Source of the DNA: Podocnemis expansa
Lineage: Eukaryota; Chordata; Testudines; Podocnemididae
Direction: 5' to 3'
Assembly: GCA_007922195.1 (NCBI GenBank)
Contig: ML681967.1
Location: 9,448,120 to 9,512,119, forward strand
DNA length: 64,000 bases
In this document: in pieces, positions 20,246 through 32,200 of the stretch
Layout: every line of letters starts with the position of its first letter
Position numbering within the stretch: the first letter of the stretch is position 1
The notes under the pieces: generated by a model
The model's database searches: none
Seen by the model: the letters and a program-made list of their open reading frames with translations, nothing else
What the model was told of the DNA's origin: nothing
Translations under genes and position numbers: made by a program

Positions 20246-22523
20246 TGAAAGTCAGTAGCACGGGACTGTTGTTTCAATAACTTTCCACGCTTTTGCACCC
20301 TGCCCCATCTGAACATGCTATAGCGCAGTCACCGACCATGGGGTGACCCCATTTTGGTAGAGCACTGCTGGTGAGGGGCACTCAGGGTAGGGAAACACAA
20401 GAGCTGGAGGGTGTTTTTGACAGCTTAGTTACAACAAGCTGCATGACCTCTGACCAAGCTGGTGCCCCAAATGTACCAGTGTAGCTGTGGCACTGTATTG
20501 GTGTACTGTGATGGTGTCTGAAGCCATTGTTATGTCCTCAGCTGGCTAGCCTGTTCCACAGCTTGTGTCACTGCAGCCTTGTGCTATTTTTAGTGCTCTA
20601 GCTCACTCAGAACTAGCACAGACATATCTACCCAAACAGAAAATGACATCACCAGTTCGAGTGCATCCCTTGAGTAATATGGATTAAGTACACATGTGCA
20701 CTCGTAGCTCCTAGTACAGTCATTCAAGGTGGCCAAAGAGAATGAGCACTTTCACTTAATTGCTAAGTACGTGCTCTGCAAAGAAACTGGGATCTCTTAT
20801 GATAAGCAATAGATTTTTATGGAGTTTTACAGAATTTCTGTGCATGTCTTAAATAACTGAAACTGGTTAAGAACCCAGACATGGAGGGACATGCTTAATT
20901 TTAAATACCAGTGGATGTATTTTCAGCCCAGGCTTTCAATTTTGCCCATTTTTGGAGTTTTGGGAACCCAACCCAGGACTTACAGAAATGGACATGTCCC
21001 CATTTTTAATCCACTATGGGCTCTGAATCTGAGGGTTAAAACCTTCCTGGTGTGGAGAGAGGATACAAGCAGATACCACGAGGCTGTGACTACTTGTCTT
21101 TTACTTGTGGTTACACAGGAGGAGATCTTGATATCTTTTTGAATTTTACATGTGGTCACAGGATGTGGGAGGTTGTAAGTCACTGGCATACACCAGTGAG
21201 ACAGCTGTAAGCCCATTTGTAGGATATATGCGATCCAATGCCAGGATTTGTCTACCCCTTATTGTAGCCTGCAGGTGAGTAAAGTCAGAACCCTGATAGG
21301 CACGCTGCTGCAAGACCCTCAGCTTCAACCATTCCTCACACAAGGAGTCCCACTAACTTCACCTGTGTGCATGTGCATATGTGCACGCATATGAGCATGC
21401 GTGCGTATGCGTGGACTGCAGCACTGAATCCTATGTTTAGAAGCAAGAAAGCTGCTGAAAATAATTTCCTCTTTTGTTCGCCTACCAAGGTACATAGCTT
21501 GGGATTCTGAGATACCGGCCCCGACCCACAGCAAGTGGCATTTGCTCATTGTTTCTTCTGTGACAATGATGAGTTGGCTAACATCTAGTGCAGTACTGGA
21601 AAGGCATTTCAGCCCACTTCCATGCTGTGCTTTAGGCAACAGCAAGGTTGTCAGCGGTCACAGGAGAAATTCTGAACCCTGAACTACAGCCACTGCAGGT
21701 AAAAAGCCTTCTAGGAGAATGAAAATGATTTAGAAAATAAACAAACACACCAGATTTGGGTGTGTAACAGCAGCATTGTGGCCTCCAAACCATTTCTCCT
21801 ATATAGTCACTGGGTTTTAATATACAAAAATTACATCTCAGCTCTCCGAATAAATAAGACAATGTATTTGTCACTTGCAATCTGGCACTATTTCTAAATG
21901 CTTCTGCCTTCTGCTGTGAGCAAAAAAATTCAGTCTCTCCAAAGTGGAGAATTTTAGTTTGTTCTGAAGCTTGTAATACAGAAAAAGTGTCACTGTGAGA
22001 AAAATCAAAAGCAAGGCCCACAGGCTGAGCAATAATTTTAAAAACAGACTCTGCTCCCTGCACGCAAGACCTGCTTCAAAAACAGCCACCCAGTTAGTCT
22101 ATTAGCCCCATGGTAAGAAATGGGCGCATATCCCTGGAGACTCAGAGCTCCAACATTCCTCAGCAGGGGATTGTTATCAGCAAGGGGTATCCCAGCAATT
22201 CTATCCAGAAAAGCATCTAAAGGATGCTGATCAGAGAGCAAACTGACCCTGCCTTTGATCACTGTGTGAAGATATATGTTGTTTTGGGCATGTGTAGCAC
22301 CCATTAATGATGCTGGGGAAATACCCACCCACCACAACAGGGTGCTGGCAGATATGGAGCTCTGTAATGGACTGCCTTTCTTTGAACACTGCATTTTTTC
22401 AAATTCTGGGAATCTGTTTCTATTCTGTGAACCACCCATGGCAGCAAATTCTTACAGAGAGACACTGTGCTCCCTCACACAGACTGCTCTTCTTTCTTGT
22501 TCTATCGCTTTCTCCACACAGGC
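20246..22523. other. Mostly unclassified; Harbinger-like scrap near 20565-20635
   Basis: The segment ending CTAGCACAGACATATCTACC resembles the interior of a small transposon family with GTCTACAC-type ends. Positions 21364-21413 hold an alternating purine-pyrimidine tract, listed separately. The rest shows nothing; minus-strand open frames up to 143 codons have no domain. Confidence 0.4.
21364..21413. repeat. Alternating purine-pyrimidine tract (Z-DNA prone)
   Basis: Positions 21364-21393 alternate purine and pyrimidine without a break; after one A-G step the alternation continues over 21395-21413. The content is TG/CA/CG/TA rather than a pure dinucleotide repeat. Confidence 0.8.
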
Positions 22524-22535
22524 ATTTTACTTCAA

Positions 22536-22906
22536 TTTCCAAAGGGATAGCTATGTTAGTCTAGTCCAGCAAAAAAAAAAACCAAAAAAAAACAAGGAGT
22601 CGTGTGGCACTTAAAGACTAACAGATTTATTTTTTGCACGAGCTTTCATGGGAGAAAATCCCATATGGGTTCTTCTCCCATGACAAAAGGTAATTTGACT
22701 TCAGGCTTCCCAGGGTGTGACCCTAACAACTGCTCTGATTTGCTGTTACTGTATGACCAGATCCTATTTTTTACACCTCACCTTGCATTTATTTTCATTC
22801 CATTCTGTAAGTTCACCCATCTTTGAAGCATCTGATGAAGTGGGATTTTCTCCCATGAAAGCTCATGCAAAAAATAAATCTGTTAGTCTCTAAGTGACTC
22901 TTTGTT
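22536..22906 (+). mobile_element. Palindromic PLE derivative, 12-bp target duplication
   Basis: This 371-bp element is flanked by identical 12-mers ATTTTACTTCAA (22524-22535 and 22907-22918). It has the leader TTCCAAAGGGATAGCTATGT, an A-rich spacer, a left arm (22593-22673) and an inverted right arm (22827-22906). The intervening 150 bp (ending GTAAGTTCACCCATC) is PLE interior sequence. The right arm has an intact plus-strand hammerhead core, while the left arm core is disrupted. Confidence 0.88.
22827..22868 (+). ncRNA. Minimal hammerhead ribozyme motif, core intact
   Basis: AGCAT, CTGATGA (22832-22838), stem II GTGGGA/TCCCAT, GAAA (22857-22860), GCTC, ATGC. Stem I is GCAT/ATGC. Predicted cleavage is after the C at 22864. 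This copy has the canonical CUGAUGA box. Confidence 0.8.
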
Positions 22907-22918
22907 ATTTTACTTCAA

Positions 22919-24169
22919 GTCTCCCGTTGTTCTTCTAGCACCATGGCTAGTTTGGACTGGTGTGATGGAGGCCAGGCAATGGCCTTTTTACTTCTAATTT
23001 ACTGGACCAGGGTTACCACCTCCAAAGGACTCCCTTGTGGCATGGAGTAACCCCACAGCAGCCCTGCTTCTTGTCAGGGTTTTCTGACTCTCCCAGGATC
23101 CATGTGGGTCAGCTTTCTAGCTGGATCACTCTGAGGGCAGACCTCACTAGAAGTGTTGCAGCTGCACCACTGTAGCATGTCTGATGAAGACGCTCTAGTC
23201 CAACAGTTCCCAACCTTTTTGGCTTGAGGGCGACAGATACTGTTCTCACAACTCTGAAGGGCCACCAGTCTCCACCAGCAGCCCCAACCCTCCCTCCCCC
23301 CAGGCACTGCAGCCAGACAGAAGGAGCTTGGCAAGGAGGCTGCCTCCTTCTTCACTGATCTTGCAGCTCCCTGGTTGCAGCTGGGAAACTGCACACGTCC
23401 TGTAGCCCTGCAATCTCAGGGGATCCTGCACGAGCCACTTCTTGCTATCCACAGCCATCTGCTGCCACCACTGCCCCTTTTCGCCTCAGGCCTCTGCGCT
23501 AAGTGAGGCAGTACTCTGTAGAACCACGTGGCCTTCATTCTTCCCACCTGGGGAGGTGACCTAAATTGTGCCATAGGTGGGACTGGGCCAACCAGCGCTC
23601 CCCCCCCCCCAATCAGTCATTCTTATCTGTCCCGAGCAAAGCGGAGACAGGCACCACAGAGCCACTTAATGCAAGCCAAACTTTAAGGACTATCAGCACA
23701 TGCTGAGCAGGACGTTTGGGGAGCATTTAGCAAGTTCCATGCAGATTGTAGCCTTGACAACTCTTTCCAATAAAAGTAATATTGATACTGATCCTTGGTA
23801 TACACTACCCATTGCAGCTTCCCCTGGGACACAGCAGCACTGAAATGATGCAAATAATGAAAGAAGAAAGTCAGTGGCAGTACATGGAAGGGTTCTCCTG
23901 AAAGTGTTTATTTTAAAGTCAGGCCCTGGCAGAGCTGCTACAGACACTTCCCTCAAGCCACGGAGAAGTTCCAGCTAGTGCTAGAATGAGTCTGAGCCAT
24001 AAATGAGCACCTGGCTTTCACCATCAATTTTCTGTGCCTGTGGTTGATCACCATCTCACTTAGTAGTTACAGAATGAAGCATCCTGCCTCACAAGCACTC
24101 CAAGGTGATATGAAATCATCACCACCTTGCTCTATCAACTCTAGCACCCCACACCCCTTCTGCTACTAT
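22919..24169. other. Unclassified, with a hAT-like left end at 23196
   Basis: At 23196-23230 the phrase CAGTTCCCAACCTTTTTGGC is the left terminal motif of a hAT family known in many vertebrates. I do not find a matching right terminus, so a 5' fragment (to about 23620) is the best reading. The rest shows no gene. Confidence 0.4.
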
Positions 24170-24264
24170 AGCAAACTGTCAATTTCCAAAGGGATAAGCC
24201 GTGTTAGTCTAGTCCAGGAAACAAGGAATCATGTGGCACGTTAAGACTAACAGATTTATTTTTC

Positions 24265-24299
24265 GCATGAGCTTTCGTGGGAGAAAATCCCACTTCGTC
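24265..24299 (-). ncRNA. Hammerhead ribozyme motif cut by the gap
   Basis: On the minus strand the visible part reads GACGAAGTGGG, hairpin, CCCACGAAAGCTCATGC. Stem II, GAAA and the cleavage side are intact. The first bases of the CTGANGA box fall into the N run. Confidence 0.6.
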
Positions 24300-24699
24300 N
24301 NNNNNNNNNNNNNNNNNNNNNNNNNNNNNNNNNNNNNNNNNNNNNNNNNNNNNNNNNNNNNNNNNNNNNNNNNNNNNNNNNNNNNNNNNNNNNNNNNNNN
24401 NNNNNNNNNNNNNNNNNNNNNNNNNNNNNNNNNNNNNNNNNNNNNNNNNNNNNNNNNNNNNNNNNNNNNNNNNNNNNNNNNNNNNNNNNNNNNNNNNNNN
24501 NNNNNNNNNNNNNNNNNNNNNNNNNNNNNNNNNNNNNNNNNNNNNNNNNNNNNNNNNNNNNNNNNNNNNNNNNNNNNNNNNNNNNNNNNNNNNNNNNNNN
24601 NNNNNNNNNNNNNNNNNNNNNNNNNNNNNNNNNNNNNNNNNNNNNNNNNNNNNNNNNNNNNNNNNNNNNNNNNNNNNNNNNNNNNNNNNNNNNNNNNNN
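24300..24699. other. Assembly gap (400 N)
   Basis: Exactly 400 unknown bases, flanked on both sides by the same inverted PLE arm. The round length suggests an estimated or padded gap. Confidence 0.95.
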
Positions 24700-24702
24700 G
24701 AA

Positions 24703-24744
24703 AGCATCTGACGAAGTGGGATTTTCTCCCACGAAAGCTCATGC
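24703..24744 (+). ncRNA. Minimal hammerhead ribozyme motif, core intact
   Basis: AGCAT, CTGACGA (fits CUGANGA), a perfect stem II GTGGGA/TCCCAC without the wobble seen in other copies, GAAA, GCTC, ATGC. Predicted cleavage is after the C at 24740. This is the best-paired copy in the window. Confidence 0.8.
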
Positions 24745-24806
24745 GAAAAATAAATCTGTTAGTCCTAAAGTGCCACATGACTCCTTGTTTTTTTTACAGC
24801 AAACTG

Positions 24807-25210
24807 AACATGTTGGTCCTCATCTTCAGAGCCCTGATGAGATGGGACCAGTCTCATTCACAAAATGCTGCTTCATCCACAACTGCATCGCAGAAACTGC
24901 CTCCCTAGAGAACCTTCTGCCCCAGAGCCAGTTTATTTTCTGCTCTACCAGGAAATCCAGCTCATTTCCTTCACCATCATTGCCCATCCTACTAGCAGGT
25001 CCCTTCAGGTTTAGACTCCCAAGTGCTGGAGGGAGAATTCCCAACTCACAAGGAGCAGCTCTACCAGGCTGCCAAGATGAACGTGAGCCAGGCCTGGCAG
25101 GGTCCCGTGTGGAAATCCCACCTATGATAAACCTTCCCATGGAAGTGTCCCCCTCACAGCACTCCCTCACCACAGGGAAGCAGGAAGAGCCAGAATAGCA
25201 TGAGAACTTT
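24807..25210. other. Unclassified
   Basis: An open frame of 160 codons (24716-25198, plus) starts inside the PLE arm and runs into this stretch. It has no domain and I do not call it a gene. Confidence 0.4.
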
Positions 25211-25223
25211 AACTGTGTTATGT

Positions 25224-25576
25224 TCCAAAGGGGCAGCTGTGGTAGTCTAGTAAAGCAAAAAAAAAAAAAAAGCAAGGAGTCTTGTGGCACTCAAAGACTA
25301 ACAGATTTATTTATCGCATGAGCTTTCATGGGAGAAAATCCGACTTCATCAGATGCTTTGAAGAGGGGGAACTTATAGAATAGGGTGAAAATAAATGCAG
25401 GGGAGTGTAAGACATGGGATCAGGTCATACTGTAACAGCATATCAGAGTATCTGTAAGGATTCAAACTCTAGGAAACCGTACACAGAGGTCGGGCGAAGT
25501 CAAATTACCTGTTATAATGTGAAAAGAATCCATAGTCACATGACTGCAAGACTCCTTGCTTTTTTTTTTACTTAAT
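25224..25576 (-). mobile_element. PLE derivative with 3' region and short inverted arm, 10-13 bp target duplication
   Basis: It is flanked by TGTGTTATGT (25214-25223 and 25577-25586), extendable to 13 bp with one mismatch. The leader is TCCAAAGGGGCAGCTGTGGT. The left arm carries a minus-strand hammerhead. The interior (AACTTATAGAATAGGGTGAA to about 25520) matches the PLE 3' region at 49000-49130, so more PLE body is kept than in the other short copies. The right inverted arm is only about 20 bp (CAAGACTCCTTGC). Confidence 0.85.
25316..25357 (-). ncRNA. Minimal hammerhead ribozyme motif, near-intact
   Basis: Minus strand: AGCAT, CTGATGA (25346-25352), stem II GTCGGA/TCCCAT with one C-C mismatch, GAAA (25324-25327), GCTC, ATGC. 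The catalytic core is intact; stem II is weakened. Confidence 0.7.
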
Positions 25577-25586
25577 TGTGTTATGT

Positions 25587-26184
25587 GGCTGGGTGCCATT
25601 TGTTGGGCTGCGACTGATTTATGCACCCACAGTGGGGCATCCAATAACCGTACCAGTGATGTACGTAAATCAATCCTGGGCCAACACTATGGTAACAGAG
25701 ACTTCAGTTCAGCTGGTCATTGCTTTCCAAGACAAGCTGGGTGTAGCCTCAGCCAAACACCGAGTGGATAACGAGGCACACAACTGATGTTCCTAGTTGG
25801 AGGAAGTCCCCAGACATTACCAGGAAAATCTCAGATCGTGAGTTTATGTCTTAAGAACATCAGAGTTTTATCTGGTATCGATAAACTCAGATCCAAAACA
25901 GGATTTGGCATCCAGGCCCCTCCTGAGCCCTATGCAAGTGTGCTGAAGAACCAGCCTGAGTACAGAGGGACATCTAACTCTCTTCCAAAATTTTCTTTCC
26001 AAATGGCCCTTTTAAACCTCTCACTTGTTCCTCCTCATATGCTCCTAGCTACCTGTTCTATTTCCACCTTGCTCCAGTTTTCTGCAGAGGATGAGCTCAT
26101 AGTACTGCATGTGCATGTGGTAGTGACTTCCAGCTTTTCAACCAGAGGCATGGCTTGGAAGTGTTAGCTCCATGCAATAAATCA
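25587..26184. other. Unclassified
   Basis: No gene or recognised repeat. Confidence 0.4.
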
Positions 26185-26360
26185 TCCTTTCAAGGGAGGA
26201 TCTCAAAGCACTCTGCACACACAGATTAACTCAGCCACGCCTTCTCCTCTGAGACGGAAACAATGATGAGACCTTGTTTCACACAGAAGGGACTGAGGTA
26301 GAAATGGGGAGTCATTTCTCCAGGACCACTTAGAGAGTCGGCAGCAGGACTGAGAAAGAA
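26185..26360 (-). mobile_element. MIR-like SINE, decayed
   Basis: The order AGGATCTCAAAGCACTCTGC, GAAGGGACTGAGG and CATTTCTCCAGGACCAC matches a reversed MIR-type SINE (3' end at the left, then the part antisense to CCTCAGTTTCC). Confidence 0.5.
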
Positions 26361-28289
26361 CAGTGAACAGAAAAAGAGACTGACCCCCAGCGCCCTGTTC
26401 TGGCACGTGTATCCTTTCCTGCAAGAGCTCATCAGTAAGGCACACACAGGCAGTTCTCATTCAGAATAGATGGTTGGAATCCAAGCCGTACTCCCTGCAG
26501 CACCCATATAGCACCAACCCCCAACACCACCTCAGGAGCCATGAATCTAACAGCCTCGTACCCAGGCAGTGCAGCCTTAAAGTGCAAAGAGAACAGAAAA
26601 GCTGCTACCAGCTCACTGCTTTAGACGCTCCTTCTCCCTTACCCTCTCCCTCCCTACTTCTGCCTGCGTTAGTTAGCACCACTGGGAATTAAGTGTTATT
26701 TGAGGGAGACAGGGCACCAGCTGCCTCTCTGTGATCCTACAAACAAACCTGCCAGCCTTTCTCAAAAGCCCTGCACCAGCCTGCTCGGCACGCCACCAGT
26801 GAAAGCGCCAAGACCTGGTTCTCCTGCAAGGTGGCAGTGTGATCACATTAGCAAAAGGAAATTGGTCCTTTTCTCCCCCCTGCCCCCCCTGCCTTTTGCA
26901 AACACTGGGAGCTGTAAGATTTGTTAAGATTGATCTTAGACCAAAACGGAGGAGATAAACTCAATATAATTAACTCTGCTTTTCCCCTCACCAGGCGGAG
27001 CTTTTAAAAAATTAAAAGAGGAAAAAATAGCTATTCATAGCCTTTCTAGTTCTTTTCCCCCTAACTGTGAAGGGAAACCATTCAGCCGTTGCATGTGGAG
27101 CTCTTTCTCCGTTCCCCTCTTTCTCCCAGGCTACCTTGATTAAACAGACATTAAACTTATCGGCTTCCAAAGCAATTTTCAAAATGAGTATTTGAGAGGC
27201 AGGGAGTGTATGTACAAAGCTCCTGCCCACCCCTTGCCCCCAGCTCCCTCCCATAGGCTCTCCTGATTTGGAAGTTATCTGACCAATCCAATTCCAGAGA
27301 CAGCATCTAGGGGAGCGGCCGCCAATGCTCCTTTAGTTAGCCAGTTATAAGCCCTGCAGTGAGAATAAATAGGAAGCTGTTCAGGGCAGAAGGAGGTTTT
27401 TCACAGGGAGGTATTGCGTCAGGGAGAACCTAAAAATAAGCAGTCCCCAAGGCATGGTCGTGCTGAAGGTACAGCACAAAGATGCCAAGGCTGGTGACCA
27501 TCTACACCTCCTCAGGCTCACATAGCACCCCCCTCATTCTGCATAGAAACTCACACTGTCGGTGAAGTACAGGGTTATAAGATGCTACACAATACACATC
27601 TACATGCTTGCTGCGTGTGGCCCAGCAGGGAAGTGCTGACTCGGTCATAGAGGGCACAAAAATACTCCAGGAGATGGTTCAAGTACATGATAGTTTCTCT
27701 TAAATTTCACAAGGAAAAAGATTTTTAAAAAAATCAGTATTTCATAAATACTGGCAGAGGCTGTTGTTGTTGAATGTACCACTTTTCTTTCCAATACTGA
27801 AATTCTTTAACTTGATCTCCTTCAGAATTTCAACAGATAGCCAGGCCCTTAATTTCAGGTTAAAATCATTAGAAGATTTTCAGCCCTTCTCCCTGTGATG
27901 AAGCCAGAGCAGCATGAGAGATCAGACAGTCACCTGCTAAATCCAACTCTGAGTGAGAGAGCAACCAAATCCAGATCCAGCACAACGGAACTGGATCACC
28001 AGCCACATGCTATGAGCAACAGACACAGACTTACTCTGTGGCTGGGATCAGGACTATGACCCTGCTTCTTCAGCTCCAAGGACAGTGTTCTCTACCACTT
28101 GAGCTAAAGGAGATTTCCCTCAGCAAGCTGACATAATAGATCCTTCATCCAATCTATAAGCCAGCACCAGAGAGCAAGTCAATCCAAACGGAGGCATTGA
28201 AGCCATTTTCAGCACTCTGTTTCACAGCCCAAATCTGCCGCACAACTTTGTGACCCTCTGTACCTCAAAATAGCACCCAGGAATTCCCC
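26361..28289. other. Unclassified; possible old SINE piece near 28000-28115
   Basis: No gene. The segment ending CAGTGTTCTCTACCACTTGA resembles the reversed head of a tRNA-derived SINE, weakly. Positions 27040-27200 lack repeat signatures and are a weak conserved-element candidate. A NotI-type GCGGCCGC word occurs near 27316. Confidence 0.35.
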
Positions 28290-29265
28290 GTAGTCACAAC
28301 TGGGATATGATGATCATGTTTTATACAAAGTATGCCTTGAGAGTTATCATCTGAGTAGTCATAATCTGTTGAACCTTATGTCCCTATAATAACGTGTTAC
28401 AACTTTATGTGAAGTTATGAAGTTTTGCTATGTGTGCACTACTGATGTGTTGTGACTCTGGGAGATGCCCATAGCTGGCTTTGCAGTGGCAATAAAGGAC
28501 CAATTAACACCTCCAAGACAGATTAACATTAAGACTAGCCTGCCATGCATTGATCACCCATCAAGGAGAATCCATTTTCTCAGTACTACCCTCCCCAAGC
28601 AGGTAGACAATGGACGCCCAGTGTCTCAGGAGGGCACATGTGACCCCTGACTCCGCGTCTGAGGCTGTATCTTTCCATGGACTTGAATGGGGGCTATAAA
28701 ATGGAGGCTGTGACATCAAGCCCCTGATCTCTGTTATACCCCACCTACTCTAAAGCAACAAGAATGTTTGGAGGGAAAAAAGTCTGAATGAGGAAGATTG
28801 GTCCCAGGCTGAGCCAGGAATTCAGCCTATGTATTAAAAATGGTGAACTGCTTACAATGCTCAGTAAGAAAAACTAGTTGATTCAAATATTGCTTGGGCT
28901 GCTCAGGTTCAGAATGTAGACCTTTTTTTTATTTCTTAGTTAACTATCTCTGATCTTTATACCTACTACTCACTTAAAATCCACCTTTCTGCAGTTAATA
29001 AATGTATTTTAATGCTTTATCTTTAGCAGTGAGTTTGTCTAAAGTGCTTGGGGAATCTGCTAAGATTACATAGGCTGCTGCATGTCCACTATTCTTTGAC
29101 AAAGTGTTGAACTAATTAATGAGCAGGCATAGCTCAAGGCTGGGTCTTGAGCAGTGTAAGACAGTACACTTCTAGGTGTATGGATAGGGTTGGAGGGAAT
29201 TCGCCAGTGCCACCCTATGTGCAGTTTGTGAGTGGCTTAGAGAGCATTCGTCACAGTTAGCTGGA
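28290..29265 (+). mobile_element. Probable degenerate LTR-like repeat
   Basis: The opening (GGGATATGATGATCATGTTT, then TATGCCTTGAGAG and TGTGAAGTTATGAAG) resembles, from memory, an interspersed repeat seen in turtle and crocodilian genomes. A TATA-like CTATAAAAT near 28695 and a polyadenylation-like AATAAA near 29000 fit an LTR layout. I see no primer-binding site, coding region or second copy, so the class is not proven. It could equally be an unrelated medium repeat. Confidence 0.35.
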
Positions 29266-32200
29266 TGCGTCTCTGTCAATAGTTGAATGATAAGAGGCCT
29301 TGGAACAGTTGGCTCTTGTCTCTACCACAGCATTGTGAGAGACAGCCCAGACTGGAGATCAAAGGGAGCACAGTGGTCCCACAGTTCCAGCTTGTACCTT
29401 GAGGGTGCATCACAACACATTACTGCCATATGCCAATTCCACTCAAGCATGCTCCTTAACTCTGATTACAAAGTTCAGAGGATAGCGCTCCTTGGAGAAG
29501 TCACCACAAACCTGACCCTGAGCACCCTATCCAATCCAGTGATCACATGATGCTTTTTCTGTGTCCAAACTGCTCCAACAACTCAGCAATCACTAACCTT
29601 CTACCTGTTGTTATCTTCTCAAACACCCAGTGATAGTCCACCAGCTAGAGGTATGGACAAGTCTGTGAGCCTGGCAGGAAGTTGGGAGTTTGCTAGAGAA
29701 CAGGGCTAGAGATTTGTCATGGGAACCTGTTCAGGAAAAAAAAAACAGGACTGCCCATTAACACCTCCTCCTCCAACACATCCTTAACTCATATAACACT
29801 CTATGCAAATCTATGCAAAAGAGCCACAACAACGTGTCTGTGAAACTATAAATACCAGTGAAAAATTTTCTCATAAATATAGGGAAAGCATGAATTTACA
29901 GCACTTTCTTTGGAGATTTCTCCAGGTGTTCCCTATTAAGCTATTGTGTTAGTTTGCATAAGTATTCCTCTGACAATAAAGTATTCCCTGTGACTGGGTA
30001 TTGGCTCTGTAAATAGGAGCAGGAATGGGCACTGTGTATTCAAACGACTGGCTATAAAGATGATAGACTAGGTCGTTACGTCACCAGTTCTCTGAGACAG
30101 TTACTGTAAATCAGTCACAGTGAGCAACAGGTTCTATTTGCTTCATCCCATGGCAGCTTGGGAAGCAATTCCATGCAGCAGTGGAGGAGGATAGAGCAGG
30201 ACGGCTTCCTTAACCAACAGTGCCAACAGGATCCCAGCAAGAAGGGAATGAAGGGCTGGGATACAAGGACTGCCATACATGGACTTAAACACACATGAGT
30301 TTAAAGAACAGTCCAAATAGCAGCTCAAAGGGACTTAATAAAAGTTATACTGTAACACAATTGCAATCCATTGAGAAGAAGAATGATGTTGATGAACTGG
30401 ACTGGGATGTGGGAAACCTGCCACAAATCCTGTGTGGAACATTGGGAAAATCAGTTAAAATCTCTGTGCCTAGATTTCTCCAAGTGTAATACTTCTGGTC
30501 TATTTGGATATTAACCTCTTTAGAACAATGCTGCCTCTTACCAAAAGTGTGAGGACATTGTCTCACACAATGGGCTGCAAAGATCTCCTCTGGAACCTCT
30601 AGGTACTACTGGAATACTCTTCAGAGCTGGGTGGAGAATGGCAGCTCCATTTCATAGAGGATTCCAATATTTCAAAATGTGTTTTTGTTCCCGTTTGGAA
30701 CAAAACCCATCAATTTGGAAAGTCCCTGCAAAAGTAAATGATGGTGGGCTTCTGGGGACCCAGACAGGAGAGTTGACAGAAAATGAAACTGGTTTCTGAC
30801 CAACACTTGCCTGCGTTCCCTGAGCACCTTATTGCAGTCTCTCCACAAAACATTTCAATTTGAACAAATTCAGATGAAAAAATATTCTCATCACTGCCAG
30901 TCAAAGAGGACCCATGTACGGGACCTTTGCTGAGCAATACTAAACACTGGCACTCCCATTCTCCAGGGATCTGAGAGTGATGCTTTGGCACCATCCCTAC
31001 CTATCTACTCAGATAGCAAGAAACCAGTGAGCCAGCAAGCTTTTATCCTTCTTGTCCATTTTCTCCCCATTCCTTTCTGCCATCCACATTGGGACAGCAG
31101 GCAACTCAGAACCAACCAAATAGTTCTCTCTTCTGCTCTGCCCTTGATGTGTACAGTCTCCAGTCACATCTGGGAAGAGGGATACCTGTCAATCTGCCAA
31201 CATGAGACAGCTCTGCAGCATTACAGACAAAGGCCAAGTTTTTGTGCCTGTTAAATGATTTGCTGAACAGCAAGACATTTCCCTGGTTTGTGACAGAAAT
31301 AGTTTTCTCCTGCCCTTCCATTTCATTACTATGCTGCCACTCTTCACTTTGCCTCACCAGATCAACCTTTCCTGACAACCACCCCTGGACACTGCAAAGC
31401 AATGCAGTGGCATACAGTCCAGCAGATCCCTGCAGAACTGCTGCTTTCAGTGTGCAAGGTACAATAATCTTCCTGGGCCTTTGCAAACCTGCCTAGGCAG
31501 AAGGATCCAGAAAAGCAAGGCACAATCCTGCTTCTTTTCCCCTTCCCAGAAGTCGGAATACTCACCACACTTTTCAAAAGCAAACCTTCTGTCCTGATCA
31601 CCAGAACAAATACACAACAATGTAGCAGAGTTCAAACAGAAGAGCTGTTGTAGTCACTGCACCCAATTATTACAAATTGAGCACGTTATATCTCCCATGC
31701 TATTTCTTTTCATATTTAACATGCCCTTGACATGGATGCCACGTATTCAGTGACCAGTGGGTGGAGGAGATAAAGGGAAATGAATGTGTGAAATTCTGTA
31801 CATGTCCTCCACTGAGTGCAATTACTCTGTATATGATGCCTGTAATCTGGCTACTACAGATAAATATACAGGAGATTAAGGGATTATGACCTGTGAAGTG
31901 TGTTTCATCCATCCAGACTTCATCAGAGGCAATATGAGAGCACAGAAGCCTCTTTAGAAAATCCCTGCAACCAATCACTTTCTGTCCTGCAGATCACAGT
32001 TACACCATTGCCTCCTCTTGCTTGTTGTCTCACTCATGAGCTTCTGGGTTTGCATAGACAAAGATCAGAGAGAGACAGGAAGACAGAATTTAGGAAGGCA
32101 GGATATACCATCATGATGCACATCACTCACCACCTCGATGTCGCCTCTTGCTGGTCACCTTGGGGATTAGCTTGAACCTGACCCTCCCTAACTGCTGTTT

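Larger units (their letters stand above)
24179..24797 (+). mobile_element. Palindromic PLE derivative containing the assembly gap
   Basis: The flanking duplication is AGCAAACTG (24170-24178 and 24798-24806). It has the leader TCAATTTCCAAAGGGATAAG, a left arm (24222-24299) and an inverted right arm (24700-24790). The visible arms are near-perfect mirror images of over 80 bp. The 400 N at 24300-24699 lie exactly between them, so the real length is unknown. Confidence 0.85.

Noticed and set aside
24204..24908. Long frames crossing the N run
   Set aside because: They consist mostly of unknown residues; the translated ends are PLE arms.
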